A stretch of 9,229 nucleotides of DNA from an uncultured Akkermansia sp. Lineage in GTDB: Bacteria > Verrucomicrobiota > Verrucomicrobiia > Verrucomicrobiales > Akkermansiaceae. A program made the position numbers and the translations under genes. The notes below the pieces were generated by a model. That model was not told where the DNA came from. It worked only from the letters and a program-made list of their open reading frames with translations, and searched no databases. Shown piece by piece: positions 1-6,640 of this stretch (its first letter is position 1; every line of letters starts with the position of its first letter). The stretch is from contig URLZ01000059.1 of NCBI GenBank assembly GCA_900548895.1, positions 1-9,229 of the forward strand. The letters are read 5' to 3'.

Positions 1-1
1 G

Positions 2-54
2 GCGGTACTCTAGGTGGCTCAACGGGCGGTTTCCACACACTTTGCGCTTGACCC
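2..54 (+). repeat. Left copy of 53-bp inverted repeat, probable insertion-sequence end
   Basis: These 53 bases are the exact reverse complement of 9177-9229 at the other edge of the window, without a single mismatch. Identity stops at 54/55, where this side continues with ggcgtg and the other copy with ctgaaa. A sharp boundary in unrelated flanks, at both edges of the sequence, is what a multi-copy element leaves when an assembly breaks inside it. The outer part (TTTCCACACACTTTG ... TTGACCC, 29-54) resembles ends of IS256-type elements as I remember them, and an in-frame TAG at 11-13 could be the end of a transposase lying off the left edge. The repeat is directly visible; the element family is inference. 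Confidence 0.85.
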
Positions 55-81
55 GGCGTGCCTCAAGTCCCATGACCCACT

Positions 82-122
82 TAAAACAGCAAGAGCGCGG
101 TCTGACGAACAGACCGCGCTCT
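82..122 (-). terminator. Rho-independent terminator of tRNA-Cys
   Basis: On the minus strand a perfect 12-bp GC-rich stem (arms 92-103 and 111-122, 7-nt loop) starts 5 nt after the discriminator base of tRNA-Cys. It is followed by tgctgtttt, a T-tract interrupted by G and C. The position directly after a tRNA and the flawless stem make termination the natural reading, although the T-tract is weaker than that of the terminator after the GH2 gene. Confidence 0.85.
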
Positions 123-127
123 CTGCG

Positions 128-201
128 AGGCGGGAGTGGGATTTGAACCCACGAATGACGGTTTTGCAAACCGTTGCCTTAGGCCACTTGGCTATCCCGC
201 C
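128..201 (-). tRNA. tRNA-Cys (anticodon GCA)
   Basis: Read on the minus strand, the gene folds into a full cloverleaf. The 7-bp acceptor stem is GGCGGGA/TCCCGCC. The anticodon arm ACGGT-TTGCAAA-ACCGT has anticodon GCA, and the T arm carries GTTCAAATC. The discriminator base (position 128 on the plus strand) reads U, the known identity base for cysteinyl-tRNA synthetase. CCA is not encoded: the next bases are CGC, so the 3' end must be added by the CCA-adding enzyme. It has its own promoter 38 bp upstream and a terminator 5 nt downstream, so it is a single-gene transcription unit. It lies only 73 bp from the inner edge of the left 53-bp repeat. Confidence 0.97.
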
Positions 202-238
202 TTGGTCGTGCTTCGCTCTCTTGCGTAGCGGCGCGGCC

Positions 239-267
239 AGTATACACGCGAGAGCCCGATCGGTCAA
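239..267 (-). promoter_or_regulatory. Sigma70-type promoter of tRNA-Cys
   Basis: On the minus strand TTGACC (262-267) and TATACT (239-244) are separated by exactly 17 nt, each matching consensus at 5 of 6 positions. Upstream, an A/T-rich run with eight consecutive A residues (minus strand, about 277-292) could act as an UP element. Transcription would start about 30 nt before the mature tRNA. The block just before and including the -35 box resembles the sequence at the window-edge repeats. Confidence 0.9.
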
Positions 268-654
268 GCACAAAGTTCAATTTTTTTTCACTGCTGCGGT
301 ATAACGGAGTCATCTCTTCATCGGGCAGCCGGAGGCCGGGGTGCGCGCACCCTGATGCCTGTATTCCCCCTGCGGATTGGACGTCAGGCATGGAGATGGC
401 CTACACCTCCTTTCCCCAAGACCATGCGATGGAGAAAGGGGACTCACCTCCCGGCGCGATCCATTCACGCGGGGAAGCAGCCGCAAGGCTCGGGGCAGGG
501 GAGGGCTGAGCGAGAATCTCGGTGCCTGCCGCGGGAAGTCGGCACACACCCCCTCCTTCGACCTGTTCCTCGCGGGGAGAGTGCGCCGCAATCGTATTTT
601 GAGCTTGAAGCCCCGCGGCGCTTGTGGCAAATTCAGCTCCGTCAGAATAAGGAT
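268..654. other. Gene-free gap between tRNA-Cys promoter and argJ
   Basis: No credible gene. Open frames here lack family features and run into argJ in the same or other frames. Visible structure: an A/T-rich run at 277-292 belonging to the tRNA promoter; a perfect 14-bp palindrome GGGTGCGCGCACCC at 339-352; an inverted ATGCCTG/CAGGCAT pair around 354-390. The argJ promoter is not obvious. The best candidate is TTGAAG (605-610), 17 nt, CAAATT (628-633), which is weak (4/6 and 3/6 matches). Confidence 0.6.
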
Positions 655-1911
655 ATGGCAGACAGTCTTTACAAAAGCATTGAGGGCGGCGTCACCGCCG
701 CCAAGGGATATGTGGCAAACGCGATCAGCTGCGGCATCAAGAAGCCCACGGCGACGCGTCTCGACCTCGCGCTCGTCTACTCGACGGAGCCGACGACCTC
801 GGCAGGCACCTTCACCACGAACCGCGTGCGCGCTGCCTGCGTGCGCGTGAGTCAGAGCCACCTGCGCCGCGGCAACATCCGCGCTATCGTCGCTAACAGC
901 GGCAACGCGAACGCTTGCACCGGTGCCGCCGGTGTCGCCGTCGCCCGCAAGGAGTGCAGCATCGTCGCCAAAGAGCTCGGCCTTCGCCCCGGCGAGGTCG
1001 CCGTCTGCTCCACCGGCGTCATCGGCCTGCCCATGCCCATGATGCGCATCGAGCCGCGCCTGCCCGAGCTCTGCCGCGGGCTCGCCCCCGGCAAGGGACA
1101 CGACGTCGCCTCCGCCATCATCACCAGCGACACGCGTGAGAAGGAAGTCGCCGTCGAAATTGAAATCGAGGGCAAGCCCGTGCGCATCGGCTCCTGCTGC
1201 AAGGGCGCCGGCATGATCTCGCCTTGCATGGCCACCATGATCTGCCTCATCTGCACGGACGCCGGCATCGCGCGCGAAGACCTCGACGCCCTCGTGCACC
1301 ACGGTGTCGAACACTCCTTCAACCGCATCACCATCGACGGCGACATGAGCACCAATGACACCTGCCTCGTCATGGCCAATGGCGCCTCCGGCGTGCAGCT
1401 CTCGCCCTCTCACCCCGAGTGGCAGAAGTTTGCCGACGCCCTGCAATACGTCATGCTGCAGCAGGCCTGGCACATCGTGCAGGACGGCGAGCGCGTCACC
1501 AAGTTCGTCACCGTGCGCGTCATCGGCGCCCCGAGCCCGGCGGAGGCCCGCAAGGTGGCGGAGGGCGTCGCCAAATCATCCCTCGTCAAGAGCTCATGGA
1601 ACGGCGGTGACCCCAACTGGGGCCGCATCATCCACGCCGTCGGCTACTCCGGCAGCCGCGTCCGCGAAGAGAAGGTGGACATCGATATCGCCGGCCTGCC
1701 GGCCTGCCGCGGCGGCGAGCAGACCACCACGCCCAGCGACGATCTGCGTGACCGCGTGCAGGCCCGCGAGTTTGAAGTGCTCATCAACCTCAACCTCGGC
1801 AGCGACGAGTACGTCGTCTACACCACGGACCTCTCGCCCGAGTACGTCGACTTCAACCGTTCCGAGTACGCCTATTGGAATCAGGCCAAGCAGGACGGTC
1901 TCACGCGCTGA
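655..1911 (+). CDS. argJ: Bifunctional ornithine acetyltransferase / N-acetylglutamate synthase ArgJ
   Basis: A 418-residue cytoplasmic enzyme of arginine biosynthesis. It moves the acetyl group from N-acetylornithine to glutamate, recycling it; bifunctional members also make N-acetylglutamate from acetyl-CoA. Family hallmarks run the full length: GGVTAAKGY (11-19), VANSGNANACTG (79-90), oxyanion-hole STG (119-121), KGAGMISPCMATM (183-195), FNRITIDGDMSTND (222-235), DPNWGRI (319-325) and TDLSPEYV near the C terminus. ArgJ cuts itself between Ala193 and Thr194; the freed Thr194 is the catalytic nucleophile and is present. The start was chosen because GGVTA normally lies about ten residues from the N terminus; the frame is open further upstream without family sequence. 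AAGGA sits only 1 nt before the ATG, too close for a normal ribosome site. Oddities: 13 cysteines, one (Cys191) inside the cleavage motif where Asn is usual, and about a dozen extra C-terminal residues after the usual end. No other arg gene is adjacent. Whether it is bifunctional cannot be read from sequence alone. Confidence 0.97.
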   Translation: MADSLYKSIEGGVTAAKGYVANAISCGIKKPTATRLDLALVYSTEPTTSAGTFTTNRVRAACVRVSQSHLRRGNIRAIVANSGNANACTGAAGVAVARKECSIVAKELGLRPGEVAVCSTGVIGLPMPMMRIEPRLPELCRGLAPGKGHDVASAIITSDTREKEVAVEIEIEGKPVRIGSCCKGAGMISPCMATMICLICTDAGIAREDLDALVHHGVEHSFNRITIDGDMSTNDTCLVMANGASGVQLSPSHPEWQKFADALQYVMLQQAWHIVQDGERVTKFVTVRVIGAPSPAEARKVAEGVAKSSLVKSSWNGGDPNWGRIIHAVGYSGSRVREEKVDIDIAGLPACRGGEQTTTPSDDLRDRVQAREFEVLINLNLGSDEYVVYTTDLSPEYVDFNRSEYAYWNQAKQDGLTR

Positions 1912-1953
1912 GGCGCCGCCGACCTCCTCTCCACCTGCTTCGTTTGCAAAGAC

Positions 1954-1997
1954 AACCCCATCGGCAGCGGCATGAGGCCTCCTGCCGGTGGGGTTTT
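1954..1997 (+). terminator. Terminator after argJ
   Basis: A 14-bp stem (arms 1954-1967 and 1982-1995) contains one G-T wobble and closes a 14-nt loop, ending in GGGGTTTT. It begins 42 bp after the argJ stop codon. The T-run is only four bases, so termination may be partial, but placement and stem strength fit the end of a single-gene argJ transcript. Confidence 0.8.
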
Positions 1998-2235
1998 GCG
2001 TGTGCCGAATACTCTCGGAGAGACCGGGCCGCCTCAGCTCCACCGCAGGCGCCCCGGAGGAAGGCGGGGGCTGGCGGGGAGCGCGGACCGGCGACGCGAG
2101 GCTGAGCTGCAAGCCTCCCTTCCGGTGATGCGGCTTGAACCATCCCTCTTGGGCTCCGAAAGTCGATGGCCGGAGGCGTGTTGCCGGCACGGGATGGGAA
2201 AAAACACAGAGTCGCCACGCCGAGTTGCCACACTG

Positions 2236-2263
2236 GGGAGCCGGCACCGATCTGCCGGCTCCC
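2236..2263. repeat. Perfect 11-bp hairpin with GCCGGCA core
   Basis: Arms GGGAGCCGGCA (2236-2246) and TGCCGGCTCCC (2253-2263) pair perfectly around a 6-nt loop. No T-tract follows on either strand, so it is not an obvious intrinsic terminator. The core GCCGGCACC is shared with the larger hairpin at 3790-3826, and GCCGGCACG also occurs singly near 2185. The pair may belong to a dispersed palindromic intergenic repeat family, but two copies are too few to say. Confidence 0.6.
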
Positions 2264-2325
2264 GTCGCGGCCCATTATGCCGCATTTCGCTGACGCGATT
2301 TCATCCTGCCCTGCGGCAATTCTGC

Positions 2326-2355
2326 TTGACGCCCGCGAAAACCCTGTGATAAGTT
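2326..2355 (+). promoter_or_regulatory. Probable promoter of the metallopeptidase gene
   Basis: TTGACG (2326-2331, 5/6 match) is followed after 18 nt by TAAGTT (2350-2355), or after 16 nt by GATAAG (2348-2353). Both -10 candidates are only moderate matches. It lies about 165 bp before the chosen start codon and is the only convincing sigma70-like pair in this gap, giving a 5' leader of roughly 155 nt. Confidence 0.5.
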
Positions 2356-2517
2356 AGCTACAGAATCGCACAAGCCCGTCGGCATCGACGCCTCGGCGGA
2401 AAGATCTCGGAATTTCGGTCTCTGAATCTTTTCCCGTTCCCGAGTCGCGGGCCGCTGTCGTTCATCCACTCCGCCGGAACTCAGATGCCGGCTTCACCCC
2501 TCAGCACTTCACACCTC

Positions 2518-3708
2518 ATGAGACTGACTCTACTGCTCGGCCTTGCCGCCTTCCTCCTGCCCGCAGCCTCCGCAACAGAAACCCCGAGTCGCCCCCTTGG
2601 GCTCTGCACAGCTGAGCCCATTGAACTGCAACAGCAGGCGCGGCGGGCGAAAAAGTCCCCGCGCTCCGAGCAGAGCCAAGCCCCCGAGCGCGGAAACTCC
2701 AAGGCCGGAGAACCCGAGCCCGACGAGCCCTCCTTCGACTCGCCGGATCGCTGGCCCAGCAAAGTGCCCGTGCCCAAAAACACGCGCCTCAAGGAAATCT
2801 CCGCCAAGAAATCCGGCCTCGACGGCTACACCTACGAGACCAACAACTACCGCTTCAACTCCCAAGTGGAGATGGACGAGGAAGGCCAGGAAACCATCGG
2901 CCGCCTCTTTGAATGCGCCTACGCCGCCAATAAAGCCATCGGCCGCGTCCTTCCCGTGCCGCGCGCCAAGGGCAACCGCCGCGTCAAGGAGAAGCTCGTC
3001 GCCTTCCTCTACAAAAACATGGCCGAGTACCACAACAACGGCGGCCCCGAAGGCTCGGCCGGCGTCTTCAGCTTCCGCAAGATGCAGAGCATGGGTGACA
3101 GCGGCACGCGGCGCCGCCGCGTCTCCAAGTCCGACGAGTCCAAGCTCGTGCGCGACGACATGGTGAAGGTACCCTTCGAATCCCTCGGACTCAGTGAAGA
3201 GGGCCACGTCGTCAACAAGGAGATCGACACCCACACCCTCGTGCATGAGCTCACACACCAGTGCTTCTGCCTCAACAACCTGCCCGTCTGGGCCAACGAG
3301 GGCTGGGCGGAATACGTCGGCTACGTCCCCTACGAAGACGAAGTGCTCGACTTTGACAAGTGCTTCGCCGTCATCTGCGAGAACGCCAAGCGCAAGCAGA
3401 TGATGCTCAACTTCCCCTTCAGCCTCGGCGACTTCCTCAACATGTCGCAGCAGGAGATGTACGCCCACATGCGCGGCACGAGCGACACCTACATGCTCGC
3501 CACCCTGTGCGTGACCTACTTCGTGCACCTCAACGGCCGCGCCGGCGTCAAATCCATGCGCAACTACATGAACGCCCTTCTCAAGGGCGAGAGCAACGAA
3601 AAAGCCCTCAAGAAGCTCTACGGCCGCTTCAAGGACCCTGAAAAACTTCAGGAAGACTTCGTCAAATCTTGGGCGGAGCACGGGGTGCAGGTGCACTTCA
3701 AGGACTGA
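2518..3708 (+). CDS. Exported zinc-metallopeptidase-like protein (HExxH, Peptidase_MA-like)
   Basis: A predicted 396-residue exported protein. Residues 1-19 (MRLTLLLGLAAFLLPAASA) form a short signal peptide with an Ala-Ser-Ala cleavage site. Residues 35-90 are charged and proline-rich, probably a flexible linker. The catalytic signature is HELTHQ (243-248), with His243, Glu244 and His247, followed by LPVWANEGWAEY (255-266), where Glu261 is the likely third zinc ligand. This layout matches gluzincin-type peptidases such as the Peptidase_MA_2/DUF1570-like group; substrate and activity are unknown. A tail of charged helices follows (about 340-390). The ATG at 2518 was chosen because it puts the signal peptide at the N terminus. 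The in-frame ATG at 2485 has a GGAA at suitable spacing and would add 11 residues, so it is a real alternative. Flanking hairpins and a promoter suggest it is transcribed alone. It is not a member of any operon I can see. Confidence 0.85.
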   Translation: MRLTLLLGLAAFLLPAASATETPSRPLGLCTAEPIELQQQARRAKKSPRSEQSQAPERGNSKAGEPEPDEPSFDSPDRWPSKVPVPKNTRLKEISAKKSGLDGYTYETNNYRFNSQVEMDEEGQETIGRLFECAYAANKAIGRVLPVPRAKGNRRVKEKLVAFLYKNMAEYHNNGGPEGSAGVFSFRKMQSMGDSGTRRRRVSKSDESKLVRDDMVKVPFESLGLSEEGHVVNKEIDTHTLVHELTHQCFCLNNLPVWANEGWAEYVGYVPYEDEVLDFDKCFAVICENAKRKQMMLNFPFSLGDFLNMSQQEMYAHMRGTSDTYMLATLCVTYFVHLNGRAGVKSMRNYMNALLKGESNEKALKKLYGRFKDPEKLQEDFVKSWAEHGVQVHFKD

Positions 3709-3789
3709 CCTTACCCCTTCCGCACGCACTCCGACAGGGGCTGCGTCTAAGTAGCTGAAGAGCAGCGGATACCCTCCTTGCCGTGCCTC

Positions 3790-3826
3790 CCGGCCGGCAC
3801 CCGGAAACGCTCCGGGTGCCGGCCGG
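3790..3826. repeat. Perfect 16-bp GC-rich hairpin after the metallopeptidase gene
   Basis: Arms 3790-3805 and 3811-3826 are exact reverse complements around the 5-nt loop AACGC. The hairpin is 81 bp after the metallopeptidase stop codon. There is no T-run on either side, so if it acts at transcript ends it may work as a 3'-stabilising structure or a Rho-assisted stop rather than as a standard terminator. Its core is shared with the hairpin at 2236-2263. Just downstream are short tandem CTCACGC units (3861-3886) of no evident function. Confidence 0.8.
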
Positions 3827-3979
3827 CTGCTGTTCAGGGCTTGCCCTGCAAATCCCGCCACTCACGCCTCACGCCTCGCCTCACGCCGCCTCCGCGGCCA
3901 AGGGCCACAGAGCCCTCATGCCGGATCGGGAGCCCTCGGCCGCATGACACGCGCGCCGGCGCCGGACGGGAAAAAGCGT

Positions 3980-4009
3980 TTGACGTCACGCGGCCCACTG
4001 TGGTAGATA
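3980..4009 (+). promoter_or_regulatory. Candidate promoter overlapping the GH2 start region
   Basis: TTGACG (3980-3985, 5/6) lies 18 nt before TAGATA (4004-4009, 3/6), which is preceded by TGG, an extended -10 motif. If used, transcription would begin near 4015-4018, practically at the ATG at 4018, giving a leaderless or nearly leaderless messenger. TATGAT at 4008-4013 is a better -10 match but its spacing to the -35 box would be 22 nt. Confidence 0.45.
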
Positions 4010-4017
4010 TGATCCGT

Positions 4018-6567
4018 ATGACGCACTGGAAGCACCTCAGCATCGCCGTGATGAGCGCCTCAACCCTCGTGACCGGGGGCAGCGCGCTTGCCGACACCCC
4101 TCTCACCAGCGGCACCGAACCGTCTCCTTGGGGCTTCACCCCAGCCGCCTTCACCGTTGCCGGCAGCCTCGCCGATAACAGCCGGGAAGGGCGCCGCACC
4201 TATTCCCTTAACCGCGCCTGGCAGTTCGTGCGCGGCGGCAAAGAGCAGCCCGGCCCCGGCGCTGCGTGGAAGCGCGTCAACCTCCCGCACAGCGTCGACG
4301 AGGCTCTGCCCGAGGAAGCCAGCGGCGGCCGCAACTACCGCGGCCCGGCCTGGTACCGCCGCGACTTCGTCCTCCCCGCCGACGAAGCCGGGCGGCGCCA
4401 GATGCTCTACTTTGAAGGCGTCATGGGGCGTTGCAACGTCTGGGTCAACGGCAGCAAAGTCACCACCCACCTCGGCGGCTACCTGCCCGTCGCCGTCGAC
4501 ATCACCTCCATGCTCAAACCCGGCGAGAGCAACAGCATCCTCGTCTGCACCGACAACAGCGACGACCCGAGCTTCCCTCCCGGCAAACCGCAGGACAACC
4601 TTGACTTCACCTACTTCGGCGGCATCTACCGCGACGCTTGGCTCATCTCCACGCCTGAAGTCCACATCAGTGACGCCAACGCCGAAAACCGCACCGCCGG
4701 CGGCGGCATCTTCTTCCGCACCATGGAGGTCGACTTCGACCCGCGGCGCTCCTCCCTCACCCCCGTGCAGGCCCTCGTCGACGTCCACGTGCGCAACGAC
4801 TCCGATGCCCCCTTCCGCGGCAGCGTGAAGGCCGAGATCCCCGGCCTGGGGCAGTGTGAAAAGACCCTCCAGCTCGCCGCCGGAGAGAGCGCTCAGGTGC
4901 AGCTCCCGCTCTCCATGCGCGTGAATCCCAACCAGCTCTGGTTCCCGGAGCACCCCGTGATGCATGAGCTCAGCGTCAGCCTCGCGGACGCCGAGGGGCA
5001 TGCCGGCGATGCGCGCCGCGTCCCCGTCGGACTGCGCACCGTTCGCTTCAGCCCCAAGGGCGTTGAAATCAACGGGCAGAAAATCGTCGGCAAGCTGCTG
5101 GGCGCCAACCGCCACCAAGACTACGCCGTGCTCGGCCATGCCGTGCCCAACAACCTGCAGGTGGAGGACGTGCACAAGCTGCGCGATGCCGGCATCCGCA
5201 TCATTCGCCTCGCGCACACGCCGGCGGACCCTGCTTTCCTCGACGCCTGTGACCGCCTCGGCATGCTCGTCATCGTCCCGACCCCGGGCTGGCAGTACTG
5301 CGGCACCGGGAAGTTCGTCGAACATGTCTACAGCGACATCCGCAACATGATCCGGCGTGATCGCAACCACCCCTCCGTCGTCCTCTGGGAACCGATCCTC
5401 AACGAATCACATTTCCCCGCCGACTTCGCGCACAATGCGTGGAAGATCACGCATGAAGAATACCCCGTGCCCGGCTGCGCCGCCGTCTGCGACTCCTTCT
5501 CGCAGGGCGCCAAGTATTACGACGTCCTCTACTCGCACCCGCCCGTCAGCGCCGGGGCCTGCACGGAAGGCGCCATTCCCTTTGACCACACCGACAGCAA
5601 GGCCTACTTCACCCGCGAATGGGGCGACACCGTCGACAACTGGGTCTCGCACAACTCCGATGCGCGCGCCTCGCGCCGCTGGGGTGAAATCCCCATGCTC
5701 GAGCAGCTGCGCCACTACATGCAGCCCGAATACGTCTGGACCTGCTGGAAGCTCCTCTGCGAAGCCCCCGACTGGCACGTCGGCGGCGCCATGTGGCACA
5801 GCTTTGACCACCAGCGCGGCTACCATCCCGACCCCTTCTACGGCGGCATGATGGACGCCTTCCGCCAGCCGAAGCTCATGTATTACGCCTTCATGGCCCA
5901 GCGCCCGCAGAGCCGCCCCATGGTCTACATCGTCCACGGACTCACCCCCTTCTCGCCCAAGGACGTGACCGTCGTCTCCAACTGCGATGAAGTGCGGCTC
6001 ACCGCTCAGGGAAGGGAACCCGTCACCCTCAAGCCCGTCAGCAATGAGAGCCGCACCATGCACATGCCCGTCGTCTTCGAGAAAGCCTGGAGCTTCCCGA
6101 AGAGCAAAGAGCTCACCCGCCGCGGCGGCATGGCCAAGGACAGCCTCGTAGCCGAGGGCCTCGTCAACGGCAAAGTCGTCTGCCGGCATGAACTGCGCCC
6201 CGCGCGCCGTCCCGCCAAACTGCGCCTGCGCCTTGACGCCACCATCCCCGAGCTTCAGGCCGACGGCAGCACCGTCATCCCCGTCGTCGCCGAAGTGACG
6301 GATCAGGACGGCAACGTCAAGCGCCTCAGCAACGAGAAGATCGTCTTCAGCGTTGAAGGCGCCGGCAGCGCCGTCAATGAAGGCCCGCAGGACGTCGTCT
6401 GGGGCACCGCACCCCTCCTCGTGCGCGTCGGCGACCAGCCCGGTGAGATCAAGATCAGCGCCCGCGTCCGCAACACCGGCACGCAGGCCCCCGCCGCTGC
6501 CGAGCCGCTCATCCTTCAGGTGAAGCCCGACACGAGCCTGAGGCTCGACCCGGCGCCCTCGCACTGA
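4018..6567 (+). CDS. Exported glycoside hydrolase family 2 protein (beta-galactosidase-like)
   Basis: An 849-residue retaining glycosidase of the GH2 type, probably removing beta-linked sugars (galactose is most likely, mannose or glucuronate possible) from glycans outside the cytoplasm. Signal peptide: residues 1-25, cleaved after SALA. Domains: galactose-binding-like jelly roll (about 62-210), Ig-like sandwich (about 225-345), TIM barrel (about 350-630) with GANRHQDY (362-369), LDACDRLGML and RRDRNHPSVVLW, then two C-terminal Ig-like domains (a DUF4982-like segment with VSNCDEVRL, and an invasin-like one from about 737). Catalytic residues: acid/base Glu463 in LNES and nucleophile Glu534 in TREWGD, 71 residues apart as usual for the family. 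The ATG at 4018 places the signal peptide at the N terminus and fits the promoter; the ATG at 4009 would add MIR. The frame is open upstream to 3778 but that part has no family features. No Shine-Dalgarno sequence is visible. No sugar transporter or regulator lies nearby, so the substrate cannot be inferred from context. Confidence 0.92.
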   Translation: MTHWKHLSIAVMSASTLVTGGSALADTPLTSGTEPSPWGFTPAAFTVAGSLADNSREGRRTYSLNRAWQFVRGGKEQPGPGAAWKRVNLPHSVDEALPEEASGGRNYRGPAWYRRDFVLPADEAGRRQMLYFEGVMGRCNVWVNGSKVTTHLGGYLPVAVDITSMLKPGESNSILVCTDNSDDPSFPPGKPQDNLDFTYFGGIYRDAWLISTPEVHISDANAENRTAGGGIFFRTMEVDFDPRRSSLTPVQALVDVHVRNDSDAPFRGSVKAEIPGLGQCEKTLQLAAGESAQVQLPLSMRVNPNQLWFPEHPVMHELSVSLADAEGHAGDARRVPVGLRTVRFSPKGVEINGQKIVGKLLGANRHQDYAVLGHAVPNNLQVEDVHKLRDAGIRIIRLAHTPADPAFLDACDRLGMLVIVPTPGWQYCGTGKFVEHVYSDIRNMIRRDRNHPSVVLWEPILNESHFPADFAHNAWKITHEEYPVPGCAAVCDSFSQGAKYYDVLYSHPPVSAGACTEGAIPFDHTDSKAYFTREWGDTVDNWVSHNSDARASRRWGEIPMLEQLRHYMQPEYVWTCWKLLCEAPDWHVGGAMWHSFDHQRGYHPDPFYGGMMDAFRQPKLMYYAFMAQRPQSRPMVYIVHGLTPFSPKDVTVVSNCDEVRLTAQGREPVTLKPVSNESRTMHMPVVFEKAWSFPKSKELTRRGGMAKDSLVAEGLVNGKVVCRHELRPARRPAKLRLRLDATIPELQADGSTVIPVVAEVTDQDGNVKRLSNEKIVFSVEGAGSAVNEGPQDVVWGTAPLLVRVGDQPGEIKISARVRNTGTQAPAAAEPLILQVKPDTSLRLDPAPSH

Positions 6568-6605
6568 TCGGCCTGTGCGGGCCGTCGCTTTTCGAATTCA
6601 TCAGG

Positions 6606-6640
6606 CTCCCCCGCCGCCTCCCGCGGCGGGGGAGTTTTTT
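6606..6640 (+). terminator. Strong Rho-independent terminator after the GH2 gene
   Basis: A perfect 12-bp GC-rich stem (CTCCCCCGCCGC, 6606-6617, with its complement at 6623-6634) and a 5-nt loop are followed directly by six T residues (6635-6640). It starts 38 bp after the GH2 stop codon. This is the clearest intrinsic terminator in the window. Confidence 0.95.

Larger units (their letters stand above)
1998..2517. other. Gene-free gap between argJ and the metallopeptidase gene
   Basis: About 520 bp with no supportable gene. Overlapping open frames on both strands are arginine- and proline-rich and have no recognisable motif or signal peptide. Identifiable structure is limited to the perfect hairpin at 2236-2263, the short direct repeat gagt(c/t)gccac (around 2208-2230) and the promoter-like boxes at 2326-2355. 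No known riboswitch or structured RNA was recognised, though the GC-rich stretch at 2030-2110 could fold. Confidence 0.55.

Noticed and set aside
355..654. The argJ frame stays open about 100 codons upstream of the chosen start.
   Set aside because: The extra sequence is Arg/Pro-rich with no family similarity, while the GGVTA motif sits at the correct distance from the ATG at 655.
594..654. Arginine-repressor (ARG box) site before argJ.
   Set aside because: Only a 4-bp ATTC/GAAT dyad is present, far short of the usual 18-bp operator.
310..1473. Long minus-strand frame opposite argJ (387 codons).
   Set aside because: The plus strand has an unmistakable ArgJ. The antisense product is Asp/Gly/Ala-rich, as expected for the shadow of a GC-rich gene with strong third-position bias.
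2000..2320. Possible riboswitch or structural RNA in the GC-rich leader region upstream of the metallopeptidase gene.
   Set aside because: No known conserved core (RNase P, SRP RNA, tmRNA or common riboswitches) could be recognised, and GC-rich DNA folds readily by chance.
2530..3861. Long minus-strand frame of 443 codons opposite the metallopeptidase gene.
   Set aside because: Val/Glu/Ala-rich shadow with no motif; the plus strand shows a signal peptide and a complete HExxH site.
3778..4017. Upstream extension of the GH2 frame by about 80 codons from a TTG.
   Set aside because: It would bury a clear signal peptide inside the protein and would run through the hairpin and promoter region.
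4060..6564. Two long minus-strand frames (436 and 385 codons) opposite the GH2 gene.
   Set aside because: Low-complexity shadows of the GH2 coding sequence, which has all catalytic residues on the plus strand.
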